A stretch of DNA of 11,692 nucleotides from Thermoproteota archaeon (GTDB lineage: Archaea; Thermoproteota; Methanomethylicia; Nezhaarchaeales; WYZ-LMO8), in contig JAAOZJ010000059.1 in assembly GCA_011605835.1 (NCBI GenBank), positions 1 through 11,692 of the forward strand. Direction: 5' to 3'. The first letter of the stretch is position 1. The number at the start of each line of letters is the position of its first letter. Below, piece by piece: positions 1 to 6,151 of this stretch. Under the pieces are notes generated by a model, which worked only from the letters and a program-made list of their open reading frames with translations, was not told where the DNA came from and did not search any database. Made by a program: the position numbers and the translations under genes.

Positions 1-51
1 CTTGTAGTCATGGTCTTTAAGCATCTTCATCAGAGAAGCAACGACCGACAT
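1..51 (-). CDS. 5' end of an unidentified gene, cut by the window edge
   Basis: An ATG at 51-49 opens a frame that runs to the left edge without a stop (17 codons, MSVVASLMKMLKDHDYK). It begins 4 nt after the dph6 stop, and the same frame closes with a stop just upstream at 72-70, so the ATG is the natural start. The spacing suggests the last visible gene of the gatD-gatE-dph6 transcript. Seventeen residues are too few to identify it. The ending with Asp-Tyr-Lys is loosely reminiscent of the N-terminus of archaeal Rio2 kinases, but that is a guess and not an assignment. No strong SD is seen. Confidence 0.45.
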   Translation of the reverse strand, partial: MSVVASLMKMLKDHDYK

Positions 52-55
52 GTCT

Positions 56-736
56 TCAGCACTTCTCGATTAACACGGCTTCTAAAATTGTTAGCTCGCC
101 CCAGTTCCTGTGCCAGGATACCTCGTAGCTCACTACTTTTATCCTCTTCGCGAAGAAGGGGGAATCCACGACGAAGGTCTCGTATTCTCCTCCCTCTCCA
201 CACGGGTTCACCCCCCAAGTTCTCGACAACTTCTTCAGGTGCTCGAGGAACTCTCGGTCCACTTCTCTGCCCAACCATCGTTGGGTTAGGCCTTCAGCGT
301 AGACTCCAACGACGATCGCCACGAGGCCCTCCTCAATAATTTGACTGAGAACATCGAATTGATCTCGCCCCCACAATGGGACTATGAGCTCTAGCCCAAC
401 CTTTTGGCAGACCTCCTGCAGGATCCTCTTCTGGTAATTGCTTGCTATGACGCCCGCGACCACGCCCTCTATTCCGAGCCGCTCTCTTAATGTAGCCAAC
501 GTTTTGTACAGGACGTCGTACTCCAGATACGCGGGCGCCTCCACTAAGAGTTGCGGAACGCCCATGGACTCAGCTTGCAAAGCAGTCCACTTGACGTTGG
601 GGACGTGGAAGAGCTTTGATTCGGGATCTTGAGGGTGGAAGGTGACGAGCCTCTCCACGCTGTGCCCCATCTTTAAGGCCAAGTGACACGCGTATGCGCT
701 GTCCTTGCCCCCGCTCCACAGACACGCTACTCTCAC
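56..736 (-). CDS. dph6: Diphthine--ammonia ligase (Dph6-type PP-loop ATPase)
   Basis: This 226-residue protein belongs to the archaeal ATP-PP-loop family of Dph6. The family uses ATP and ammonia to amidate diphthine, the last step of diphthamide formation on the histidine of elongation factor 2. The PP-loop SGGKDS is at residues 8-13, right at the N-terminus. The family motif CGEGGEYETFV is at about 179-189, followed by DSPFF. The length is that of a single-domain archaeal member, without the extra C-terminal domains of eukaryotic Dph6. The start is GTG at 736-734, which overlaps the gatE stop as GTGA; a GGTG lies 4 nt upstream, and starting here leaves the PP-loop in its normal place. It is the third gene of the gatD-gatE-dph6 unit. 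Family membership is secure; substrate specificity in archaea is inferred from homology. Confidence 0.88.
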   Translation of the reverse strand: MRVACLWSGGKDSAYACHLALKMGHSVERLVTFHPQDPESKLFHVPNVKWTALQAESMGVPQLLVEAPAYLEYDVLYKTLATLRERLGIEGVVAGVIASNYQKRILQEVCQKVGLELIVPLWGRDQFDVLSQIIEEGLVAIVVGVYAEGLTQRWLGREVDREFLEHLKKLSRTWGVNPCGEGGEYETFVVDSPFFAKRIKVVSYEVSWHRNWGELTILEAVLIEKC

Positions 737-2655
737 TTGACACCGACCCTAGCTCGCACGAAGTGCTCGACCCTCTCCCTAACAACTTCACTCACGAGCT
801 TTCCATCTACCTTGCCTCGTAAAACCGACATCACCCTGCCCATCACGACTTTGAACGCCCTGTCCCCCCTCTCCTTAAGGACGTCGGCGTTCTCCTCTAT
901 TATGCGGTCTACGAGGGCCCGCACTTCATCTAGCGAGAGGGCTCTGAGGCCAAGCTTCTCTAGAATCTCTTGGAGTGAGGCATTGGGGTTTTCGGCCATG
1001 GCCTTCAGGACATCGGGTATCGCTTCCTTGGCCATAAGTCCCTTGCCCAAGGCCTTGAACATCTCCAAGAGCCTGGTCTCGTCCACCTGCTCCAAGGGGA
1101 CGCCTTCCCTTTTCAAGCTCTTCCACGTGTATTCGAGGGTCGTAGCGACTATCATCGGGCTGACCTCTGGGACCTCCGAGACTATCCTCTCGAACAAGTC
1201 GAGGCGGTAGGAGTTTATCATCAACAGAGCCAAGTCCTTGCTCAGCCCGTACTCTTCGACGAATCTCTTGAGCTTCTCTTCAGGCATCTCCGGCAAGGAC
1301 CTTGCAAGCCGTTCCAGCCTCTCCTTGGTTATCACGATGGGCCTGACGTCGGTTTCGGGGTACATTCGAGAAGCCCCAGGCCTCGGCCTCATGTAGCGCG
1401 TGGTACCGTCGGGATTGGCGGCTCTAGTCTCGTCCGGGACCCCTCTAAGCGCATCCCTACAACGCCTCAGCACGGCTTGGAGTGCCTTCACGGCCCTCTC
1501 CTCGTTGTCGACCACGAAGACCGACGCATCGTTGGGGCCACAACCGAGCCTCTTCTTGAGCTCGCTGACCTCTGCCTCAGTTATCCCGTATGCTGGCATC
1601 TCGTCTGTATGGAAGAGCCCCTTGACGCCGCCCCACACAACGGCGTAGTCTTTTAGTTCTGTTCCGAACCTCCTCCCCGGCTGGATTTCCACTCCCAGCA
1701 AGCCGGCGAAGCCCTCGAGCTTTATGGCCATCACTTTGTGGCCTCTTTGAAGCCCCTGCGAAATTATCTTGCTCTTAGTGTTCTTGAAGACGTCGCTTAC
1801 GTCAACTATGTCGCTCTTTACGTCGACCACGCCTCGTCTCTTGAGCTCGTCCCTTATCTCTAAGAGCTTGAGCTGCCTCTGGACCTCCAGCTCTACCACC
1901 TTCGATATCAGCTCTAAGTCTTGGACGCCCTTGATCTCCACCTTTCCTCCCTTCGCGAGTGAGATGTTTATGTCCTGCCTGATGGTCCCAATGCCTCGTT
2001 TGACCTTCCCGAGTATGCGGAAGAGCTGGCCAATCTTCAGGGCAACCCTTTGGGCTTGCTCCGGCGTCTTTATCTCGGGAGCGGTCGAGACCTCTATGAG
2101 CGGTATGCCAAGCCTATCGAGCTTGAACACGACCTTGTCTTCGGACTCCGATATCTTGCGCGCGGCGTCTTCCTCTAGGCATATTGTCTGGATGTGGACG
2201 GGGCCTTCGGGGTCTTGGATCACGCTTTCGGGGCCTCCCACGGCTACCACGGCCGTTCGCTGAAAGCCAGTAGTGTTCGAGCCGTCTATGACTACCTTCC
2301 TCATCACTTGGACAACATCCGGGACTTGGGCCTTGAGCATGAGGGCTATCTGAAGGGCTATGTCCAAGGCCTCTTCGTTGAGCGCGTGGGGGGGCTCTTC
2401 ATCCATCTCGACGAGGCAAGTAATATCGCTATAAGCTTGGTAGACATAGGCCTTGCCCTTCTCGTACTCGAGAAGGGCCGCCTCATCGACTGCTCCTAGC
2501 TCGCTACGAGTTGGACGCAAATACCTAATGAAGACTACGTCGGGCTCGTCGTCCTTGAGCATTGTTGGGCACGAGCAGAACAGCTTCGACTTAGTGTTGA
2601 GTTGCTGGTGTAGCTCGAGCCCAACCTTTAGACCCAGCTCCTCGTACCTATTCAC
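733..2655 (-). CDS. gatE: Glutamyl-tRNA(Gln) amidotransferase subunit E
   Basis: GatE is the tRNA-binding, kinase-like subunit of the archaea-specific GatDE complex. It phosphorylates the glutamate on misacylated Glu-tRNA(Gln) and amidates it with ammonia supplied by GatD, giving Gln-tRNA(Gln) in the cytoplasm. At 640 residues it has the family length. Visible landmarks in order are GLELHQQL (12-19, the GatB/E signature), RQDINIS (226-232), an AspRS-like insertion at roughly 285-405 that separates GatE from bacterial GatB, the YMRPRPGASRMYPETD block (421-436), and a helical YqeY-like tail ending in RGKVDGKLVSEVV (613-625). The start is GTG at 2655-2653, with GAGGGGT five bases upstream. The first 8 bases overlap the end of gatD, so the partners are translationally coupled and probably made in equal amounts. 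It was probably the only route to Gln-tRNA in this organism. Confidence 0.97.
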   Translation of the reverse strand: MNRYEELGLKVGLELHQQLNTKSKLFCSCPTMLKDDEPDVVFIRYLRPTRSELGAVDEAALLEYEKGKAYVYQAYSDITCLVEMDEEPPHALNEEALDIALQIALMLKAQVPDVVQVMRKVVIDGSNTTGFQRTAVVAVGGPESVIQDPEGPVHIQTICLEEDAARKISESEDKVVFKLDRLGIPLIEVSTAPEIKTPEQAQRVALKIGQLFRILGKVKRGIGTIRQDINISLAKGGKVEIKGVQDLELISKVVELEVQRQLKLLEIRDELKRRGVVDVKSDIVDVSDVFKNTKSKIISQGLQRGHKVMAIKLEGFAGLLGVEIQPGRRFGTELKDYAVVWGGVKGLFHTDEMPAYGITEAEVSELKKRLGCGPNDASVFVVDNEERAVKALQAVLRRCRDALRGVPDETRAANPDGTTRYMRPRPGASRMYPETDVRPIVITKERLERLARSLPEMPEEKLKRFVEEYGLSKDLALLMINSYRLDLFERIVSEVPEVSPMIVATTLEYTWKSLKREGVPLEQVDETRLLEMFKALGKGLMAKEAIPDVLKAMAENPNASLQEILEKLGLRALSLDEVRALVDRIIEENADVLKERGDRAFKVVMGRVMSVLRGKVDGKLVSEVVRERVEHFVRARVGVK

Positions 2656-2656
2656 C
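2644..2656 (-). repeat. 13-base motif shared by gatE and pyrK start regions
   Basis: On the minus strand GGTGAATAGGTAC covers the gatE GTG start and the gatD stop. The identical 13 bases occur at the pyrK start (5159-5147), and the first nine recur in front of flpA on the plus strand (7367-7375). Both proteins therefore can begin MNRY. Confidence 0.6.
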
Positions 2657-3985
2657 GAAGACCCCTCGGTACTCGGTCCTCGGGTTTATCTCGCCTGCTA
2701 TGTTTGTTGTCATTAGCCTCTTGACCTCCTCCTCGTCCTTGGCATTGGCCAAGCACCACATCAACTTGACAAGTGCGGTTTCAGGGAGCATGTCTTCGCA
2801 TGGCACGACGCCCATTCGCAACAACTCCACGCCAGTCCTGTAGACGTTCATGTTGACCCTACCCCATATGCACTGAGAGGTCATAGCGACGACGAGCCCG
2901 TGATCTATGAGCCTCTTAATCGAGGGAAATACGTAGCTTGGTGCGTGCCCGAGCCCCGTGCCCTCGATCACGACCCCCTTGTAACCAGCGTGAATGGGCC
3001 ACTCTATCGCTTCAGGGGGGATTCCGGGATAAGCCTTGATTAGAGCGGCTCTGCTGTCGAAACTCGCATGTACCTTGAGGCTCTTCCTGTCTTCGCTACG
3101 AGGCTTCAAGTCCTTAGCGAGGACGACGAGCTCCCTCCCCTTCAACACTCTCGCGAGAGGCGCGTCGTTTACTGGTTTGAAAGCGTCCCTTCGACTCGTG
3201 TGGCACTTCCTTACCTTTGTGCCCCGTATGACCACCAAGCTCTCGTCACTTATACTCTCATGCATTACGACAACTACTTCCGCAAAGGGCGCACGAGAGG
3301 CAATGAGCACTGCCCCTAACATGTTGAGGGCGGCGTCGCTCGATGGCCTGTCCGACGATCTCTGGGCTCCGACAAGCACCACGGGAACGGGCAGTTGTTG
3401 TAGAGCGAAGCTCAGCGCAGCGGCAGTGTAGCCCATGGTGTCCGTGCCGTGCGCTACTACCACCCCGCTCACGTCTTCTTTAACAACCTCCTCAGCTATA
3501 GCCTTAGCTATCACGGACCAGTGCTCAGGCCTCATGTCCTCGCTGAAGATGTTGAATAGTGTGCGCGTCGATACGATGGCTATCTCGCTTAGCTCTGGTA
3601 CAGACTCGTAAAGATCTTCGGCCGAGAGCGACGGGTAGACCGCTCCGGTCTTGTACTCGACCTTGCTTGCTATCGTACCTCCGGTGCCCAGGACCTTGAC
3701 CTTGGGCAACCCCGCCTTTAGCACCAGTAATTCCCTGTCCTCGAATCTGGGCGCTTGCCTCTTCGACACCAATTCGACTTTGACCTCTGAGAGCCTAAAG
3801 CCGATGTTGTAGCCGTTGTCCATCTTTATCATAACGTACTCGTCGCCCAATATCTCGGTCTTAGGCATCAAGAGGCCCTCGTAGGTCGTGTGCCCCTTAA
3901 TTATGCGGACCCTGTCGTACGGCTCCACGTTCAACCGCTTTAGAGGGCCAGGAACGCCGAGTTGCTCGTCCAACTCTATCACCAT
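2648..3985 (-). CDS. gatD: Glutamyl-tRNA(Gln) amidotransferase subunit D (asparaginase-like)
   Basis: GatD is the glutaminase of GatDE. It is built on a type I L-asparaginase fold, and the ammonia it frees is channelled to GatE. The 445-residue protein has an N-terminal beta-barrel extension (about 1-80) typical of GatD and absent from plain asparaginases, then the asparaginase domain. The first catalytic motif GTGGTIAS is at 100-107 with Thr104; the second, HGTDTMG, is at 179-185 with Thr181 and Asp182. Lys257 in RGTKVRK fits the catalytic lysine, and GAQRSSDRPSSD is at 207-218. All active-site residues expected for the family are present. The ATG at 3985-3983 gives a normal N-terminus, although no good SD precedes it. 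It heads the gatD-gatE-dph6 transcript and overlaps gatE by 8 bases. Confidence 0.96.
   Translation of the reverse strand: MVIELDEQLGVPGPLKRLNVEPYDRVRIIKGHTTYEGLLMPKTEILGDEYVMIKMDNGYNIGFRLSEVKVELVSKRQAPRFEDRELLVLKAGLPKVKVLGTGGTIASKVEYKTGAVYPSLSAEDLYESVPELSEIAIVSTRTLFNIFSEDMRPEHWSVIAKAIAEEVVKEDVSGVVVAHGTDTMGYTAAALSFALQQLPVPVVLVGAQRSSDRPSSDAALNMLGAVLIASRAPFAEVVVVMHESISDESLVVIRGTKVRKCHTSRRDAFKPVNDAPLARVLKGRELVVLAKDLKPRSEDRKSLKVHASFDSRAALIKAYPGIPPEAIEWPIHAGYKGVVIEGTGLGHAPSYVFPSIKRLIDHGLVVAMTSQCIWGRVNMNVYRTGVELLRMGVVPCEDMLPETALVKLMWCLANAKDEEEVKRLMTTNIAGEINPRTEYRGVFGE
2661..2667 (-). promoter_or_regulatory. Ribosome binding site of gatE
   Basis: On the minus strand GAGGGGT lies inside the last codons of gatD, 5 nt before the GTG start of gatE. 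It fixes the GTG at 2655 as the start and places the initiation site within the overlapping gatD coding region. Confidence 0.65.
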
Positions 3986-4030
3986 TTAGATATAGGCTTG
4001 CAGGCGACACAAGAAGAGGGGCCACGCGGG

Positions 4031-4040
4031 GAATTAAGTC
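4031..4040 (-). promoter_or_regulatory. Possible TATA box for gatD
   Basis: On the minus strand GACTTAATTC is the only suitably placed AT-rich box in the gap upstream of gatD. It would put transcription start about 20-25 nt before the ATG. It overlaps a tandem hexamer, GACTTA twice (4046-4035). TATATC next to the ATG is too close to drive this gene. This is a consensus match only and is not strong. Confidence 0.33.
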
Positions 4041-4054
4041 TAAGTCCGGTATCG

Positions 4055-4060
4055 AAAAAA
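4055..4060 (-). terminator. Possible T-tract terminator after rps30e
   Basis: On the minus strand, a run of six T's lies about 42 nt past the rps30e stop and upstream of the gatD promoter candidate. Archaeal RNA polymerase often stops at oligo-T without a hairpin. Several short CTGC/GCAG complements lie between the stop and the T-run (about 4066-4095) and could form small competing stems of about 4 bp, but none is convincing. Confidence 0.4.
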
Positions 4061-4101
4061 CGGTAGCGCAGGGGGCTTCTGCTAAAACGCAGATGCGAAG
4101 G

Positions 4102-4266
4102 TTATGCAGGCGGGGAGGCCTTCTGCTTGGATGCCGCCAAGAACCTCCTTACGTATTCTTTGTGGTTCCTAACTCGAGGTACGGGGTTCCTCTTGGGCTT
4201 GGGCGGTATTTTAGGCGTTTGCGACCTAACCTTACCCGCCTTCGTTAGTGAGCCGTGCGATGGCAT
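4102..4266 (-). CDS. rps30e: Small ribosomal subunit protein eS30
   Basis: This 54-residue, very basic protein begins MPSHGSLTKAGKVRSQTPK, the characteristic start of archaeal/eukaryotic S30e (eS30), a component of the 30S subunit absent from bacteria. The rest is rich in Lys, Arg and Pro with PRVRNH and YVRRFL segments, as in family members, and the length is normal. The frame stays open for 39 more codons upstream, but the correct start is the ATG at 4266-4264. It follows a GGTGG SD (4278-4274, 7 nt spacing), the family always starts at MP(S/T)HGS, and a TATA box lies within the upstream open stretch. It stands as its own transcription unit between pyrK and gatD, and readthrough from pyrDK is possible because no T-tract separates them. 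Confidence 0.93.
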   Translation of the reverse strand: MPSHGSLTKAGKVRSQTPKIPPKPKRNPVPRVRNHKEYVRRFLAASKQKASPPA

Positions 4267-4282
4267 GGTATAACCACCAGAC

Positions 4283-4296
4283 TCCTCTTCAGAGGA
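4283..4296. repeat. 14-bp perfect inverted repeat in the rps30e promoter/leader
   Basis: TCCTCT-TC-AGAGGA (plus strand) is a perfect palindrome with a 2-nt centre; as RNA it would fold as a 5-bp stem with a UGAA tetraloop. It covers the predicted transcription start of rps30e and lies about 17 nt before the start codon. It could be an operator for a dimeric protein, an autoregulatory leader element, or chance. Confidence 0.5.
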
Positions 4297-4310
4297 TGAA
4301 AGGCGGCCCT

Positions 4311-4320
4311 GATATAAATG
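4311..4320 (-). promoter_or_regulatory. TATA box of rps30e
   Basis: On the minus strand CATTTATATC holds a TTTATAT box centred near 4315. A start about 25 nt downstream would fall near 4290, leaving a leader of about 23 nt that includes the GGTGG SD. The box lies in the pyrK-rps30e gap, which supports separate expression of the ribosomal protein gene. Confidence 0.6.
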
Positions 4321-4333
4321 TGTTGCTAAGGAG

Positions 4334-5161
4334 CTAAGTGACTGGCTCCCTGGCGCCAGAAGGCGACCTTCTGAGACGGCCAAACTCCTTTAAGCGGCTC
4401 AGCGTGACGTCGTCGAAGACTGGACCCTCCTTGCACAGCCTCAGGCCGTCTATGATGCAAGATCCGCAGACTCCTATTGCGCACTTCACGTATCTTTCAA
4501 GCAACATCTGATGACGTATTCCCTTGCTCAAGAACATTTTGTGCAGGGCGTATAGCATCTCTTCAGGGCCGCAGGCGAACGCATAAGAAAAGGTCTTATG
4601 CTCCAATAGCTTTCTGGTGGCGTCGACGGCGGTTCCTTTGAGCCCTAAGCTCCCGTCGTCCGTCGCTATCACTAAATCGTCCCCGACGAGCTTCGACAAT
4701 TCATTGACGAAGAGGGCCTCACTCGCGCTCCTAAAACCACATACGACGTATGGTCTTAGGGAGGAGCTCGCCAGAGCCTCTATGAGTGGGAGTAATGGTG
4801 CTATCCCCACTCCACCGCCGACGACGAGGGCTCCACGCACAGAATCGGCTTGTGGTATAGTGAAGCCCTTGCCGTAGGGACCTCTAATGAAGACTCTGTC
4901 GCCCGGACTTAACGATGCGAGAGCCCTGGTCCCCTCCCCCCTCACCTTGAACGTGAGCCTCAGCGCCAAGCACTCGTAGTCATAGCCCGATGGAGAGAGC
5001 GGGAGCTCGTCTACGCCTGGGAGCCATGCCATGACGAAGCGCCCCGGCCTCGCTCCGCGTACGACCTTGCGATCTTTGAACCGCAGGGTTACGGAGAACA
5101 GACCCTCCGCCTCTGCCCTCTTCTCATTCAAGAGCCCTTCGAAGTAGTACCTATTCACCAC
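4334..5161 (-). CDS. pyrK: Dihydroorotate dehydrogenase B electron-transfer subunit PyrK
   Basis: PyrK is the FAD and [2Fe-2S] subunit that passes electrons from the PyrD flavin to NAD+ in the class 1B dihydroorotate dehydrogenase. The N-terminal beta-barrel (about 1-100) holds RPYGKGF-type flavin contacts (93-100, GPYGKGF) and the archaeal VDELPLS stretch in place of the usual RxYS motif. The nucleotide-binding domain starts with VVGGGVGIAPLLP (113-125). The iron-sulphur ligands are Cys227, Cys232, Cys235 and Cys243 (C-x4-C-x2-C-x7-C), all present. The length of 275 is slightly long because of a basic tail. Two GTG codons in a row (5161 and 5158) could start it; both lie within 5 nt of the pyrD stop, and the second gives MNRY, the same start as GatE. 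No spaced SD is present, so reinitiation after pyrD is likely. Confidence 0.94.
   Translation of the reverse strand: MVNRYYFEGLLNEKRAEAEGLFSVTLRFKDRKVVRGARPGRFVMAWLPGVDELPLSPSGYDYECLALRLTFKVRGEGTRALASLSPGDRVFIRGPYGKGFTIPQADSVRGALVVGGGVGIAPLLPLIEALASSSLRPYVVCGFRSASEALFVNELSKLVGDDLVIATDDGSLGLKGTAVDATRKLLEHKTFSYAFACGPEEMLYALHKMFLSKGIRHQMLLERYVKCAIGVCGSCIIDGLRLCKEGPVFDDVTLSRLKEFGRLRRSPSGAREPVT
5147..5159 (-). repeat. Second copy of the 13-base start-region motif (pyrK)
   Basis: GGTGAATAGGTAC is identical to the copy at the gatE start. Here it contains the second of the two GTG codons that could start pyrK, just after the pyrD stop. The motif includes GGTGA, which is complementary to the archaeal 16S rRNA tail. 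Confidence 0.6.
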
Positions 5162-5162
5162 C

Positions 5163-6068
5163 TCAATGCGCCATACCTATTAGGTCCTTGACGTCTCTAA
5201 AGCCCTCTTCCTTCATGTACCTCTTCAAGCCGTTTACGAGCTCTCTAAAAACCTTGAGCCCGCGCCTGTAAACTGCTGTGCCCACTTGGACCGCCGTGGC
5301 GCCCGCCATGAGGAACTCCACGACGTCTTCCCACTTTGTTATCCCGCCTACGCCGATCAAGGGCACGTTGAATTCTTGGTAGAGCTCGTACACGACCCTC
5401 AAGGCGATGGGCTTGATGGCTGGCCCTGATAGACCCCCGTATACAGACGAGAGAATAGGTCGCTTAGCGTATATGTCTATGGCCATGGCTCTTATGGTGT
5501 TTATCGCGGTTATGGCAGAGGCCCCGTGCTTCACAGCGGCTTCGACGACCTCCATCAAGTTTGTCGTTAGCCCCAACTTCACGAAGACGGGTAGCGACGT
5601 GACGGCAGAGACCGCTTTGACCACTCGGGCTGCGAGCTTCGGGTCTTCGGAGAACTGCCTAGTTTCATGGACGTGGGGACACGACAAGTTCAGCTCCAAA
5701 GCCTTCGCCAAGCCCTTCTCAGAGATTAGGGAGGCTGCTTCGGCGTAGTCCTCGACCTTGGCCCCAGCTATGCTGAATATCACGGGGATCTTGGCCATCG
5801 CCTCTTCGTACTCGAGGCACTCGGCGATGTAATTCTTTACGCCCGGGTTGGCTAGGCCTACGGCGTTGAGCAACCCGAAGCGTAGCTCGACTATCACCGG
5901 GTTAGGATTTCCCTCCCTAGGGCTTACGGTGAGGGACTTCGTGACTACAGCCGAGGCCCCAGCCCTGTACGCCCTGATCAACATGTTGGGCGTGGTGCCG
6001 AGCACTCCAGACGCCAACATTATTGGATGTTTGAGTTTGAGTGAGGCTAAGGAGACCTCTAGGCTCAT
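5163..6068 (-). CDS. pyrD: Dihydroorotate dehydrogenase B catalytic subunit
   Basis: PyrD oxidises dihydroorotate to orotate on FMN, the fourth step of de novo UMP synthesis; with PyrK it forms the cytoplasmic NAD-dependent class 1B enzyme. In the 301-residue TIM-barrel protein, FMN-binding Lys44 sits in VVTKS, the substrate/catalytic loop NLSCPHV (127-133) carries Cys130 (the class 1 base; class 2 enzymes have Ser), Lys164 sits in VKLG, and the phosphate site GVGGI is at 239-243. I start it at the ATG 6068-6066 because AGGTGG ends 5 nt before it; a GTG nine bases upstream (6077) is in frame but overlaps that SD. It heads pyrDK, with pyrK starting within 4 nt of its stop, and is divergent from nop5. 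Confidence 0.95.
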   Translation of the reverse strand: MSLEVSLASLKLKHPIMLASGVLGTTPNMLIRAYRAGASAVVTKSLTVSPREGNPNPVIVELRFGLLNAVGLANPGVKNYIAECLEYEEAMAKIPVIFSIAGAKVEDYAEAASLISEKGLAKALELNLSCPHVHETRQFSEDPKLAARVVKAVSAVTSLPVFVKLGLTTNLMEVVEAAVKHGASAITAINTIRAMAIDIYAKRPILSSVYGGLSGPAIKPIALRVVYELYQEFNVPLIGVGGITKWEDVVEFLMAGATAVQVGTAVYRRGLKVFRELVNGLKRYMKEEGFRDVKDLIGMAH

Positions 6069-6073
6069 GACTG

Positions 6074-6079
6074 CCACCT
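6074..6079 (-). promoter_or_regulatory. Ribosome binding site deciding the pyrD start
   Basis: AGGTGG on the minus strand matches the archaeal SD core and stands 5 nt before the ATG at 6068. It overlaps the alternative in-frame GTG at 6077, which argues that the GTG is not the start unless the mRNA is leaderless. Confidence 0.65.
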
Positions 6080-6096
6080 ATATGAGGCAGAAAAGA

Positions 6097-6108
6097 GTTA
6101 TATATTAT
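6097..6108. promoter_or_regulatory. AT-rich box A in the pyrD/nop5 divergent promoter region
   Basis: GTTATATATTAT (plus strand) is a TATA-like box readable on either strand. For nop5 it would give a start near 6127 and a 25-nt leader containing an AGGGGA SD (6139-6144). For pyrD it would put the start at about 6076-6079, practically on top of the SD. Confidence 0.5.
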
Positions 6109-6118
6109 CATGGTAGTC

Positions 6119-6130
6119 ATTTAATTAAAT
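6119..6130. promoter_or_regulatory. 12-bp perfect palindrome, second TATA-like box between pyrD and nop5
   Basis: ATTTAATTAAAT is a perfect 12-bp palindrome in the 83-bp gap. For pyrD (minus) it would place the start near 6099 with a leader of about 30 nt holding AGGTGG. For nop5 (plus) it is about 27 bp before the ATG, which would make a leaderless mRNA. It may be a TATA box, an operator or both. Confidence 0.5.
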
Positions 6131-6151
6131 CAAGTAAAAGGGGAAGCGAGC

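Noticed and set aside
683..2263. Long plus-strand open frames opposite gatE (for example 683-1210, 1769-2263)
   Set aside because: Ser/Thr/Leu-rich products with no recognisable motif, lying wholly antisense to a conserved gene; typical mirror frames of GC-rich coding DNA.
4035..4046. Tandem hexamer TAAGTC x2 as an operator for gatD
   Set aside because: Only two 6-base units, easily chance; no second copy near another promoter in the window.
3986..4101. C/D box guide RNA or tRNA in the gatD-rps30e gap
   Set aside because: No RUGAUGA/CUGA pair on either strand and no cloverleaf; only a T-run, short CTGC/GCAG complements and a candidate TATA box are seen.
4267..4383. Upstream extension of rps30e by 39 codons
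   Set aside because: The extra part overlaps pyrK, contains the rps30e TATA box, and precedes the GGTGG SD and the invariant MPSHGS start.
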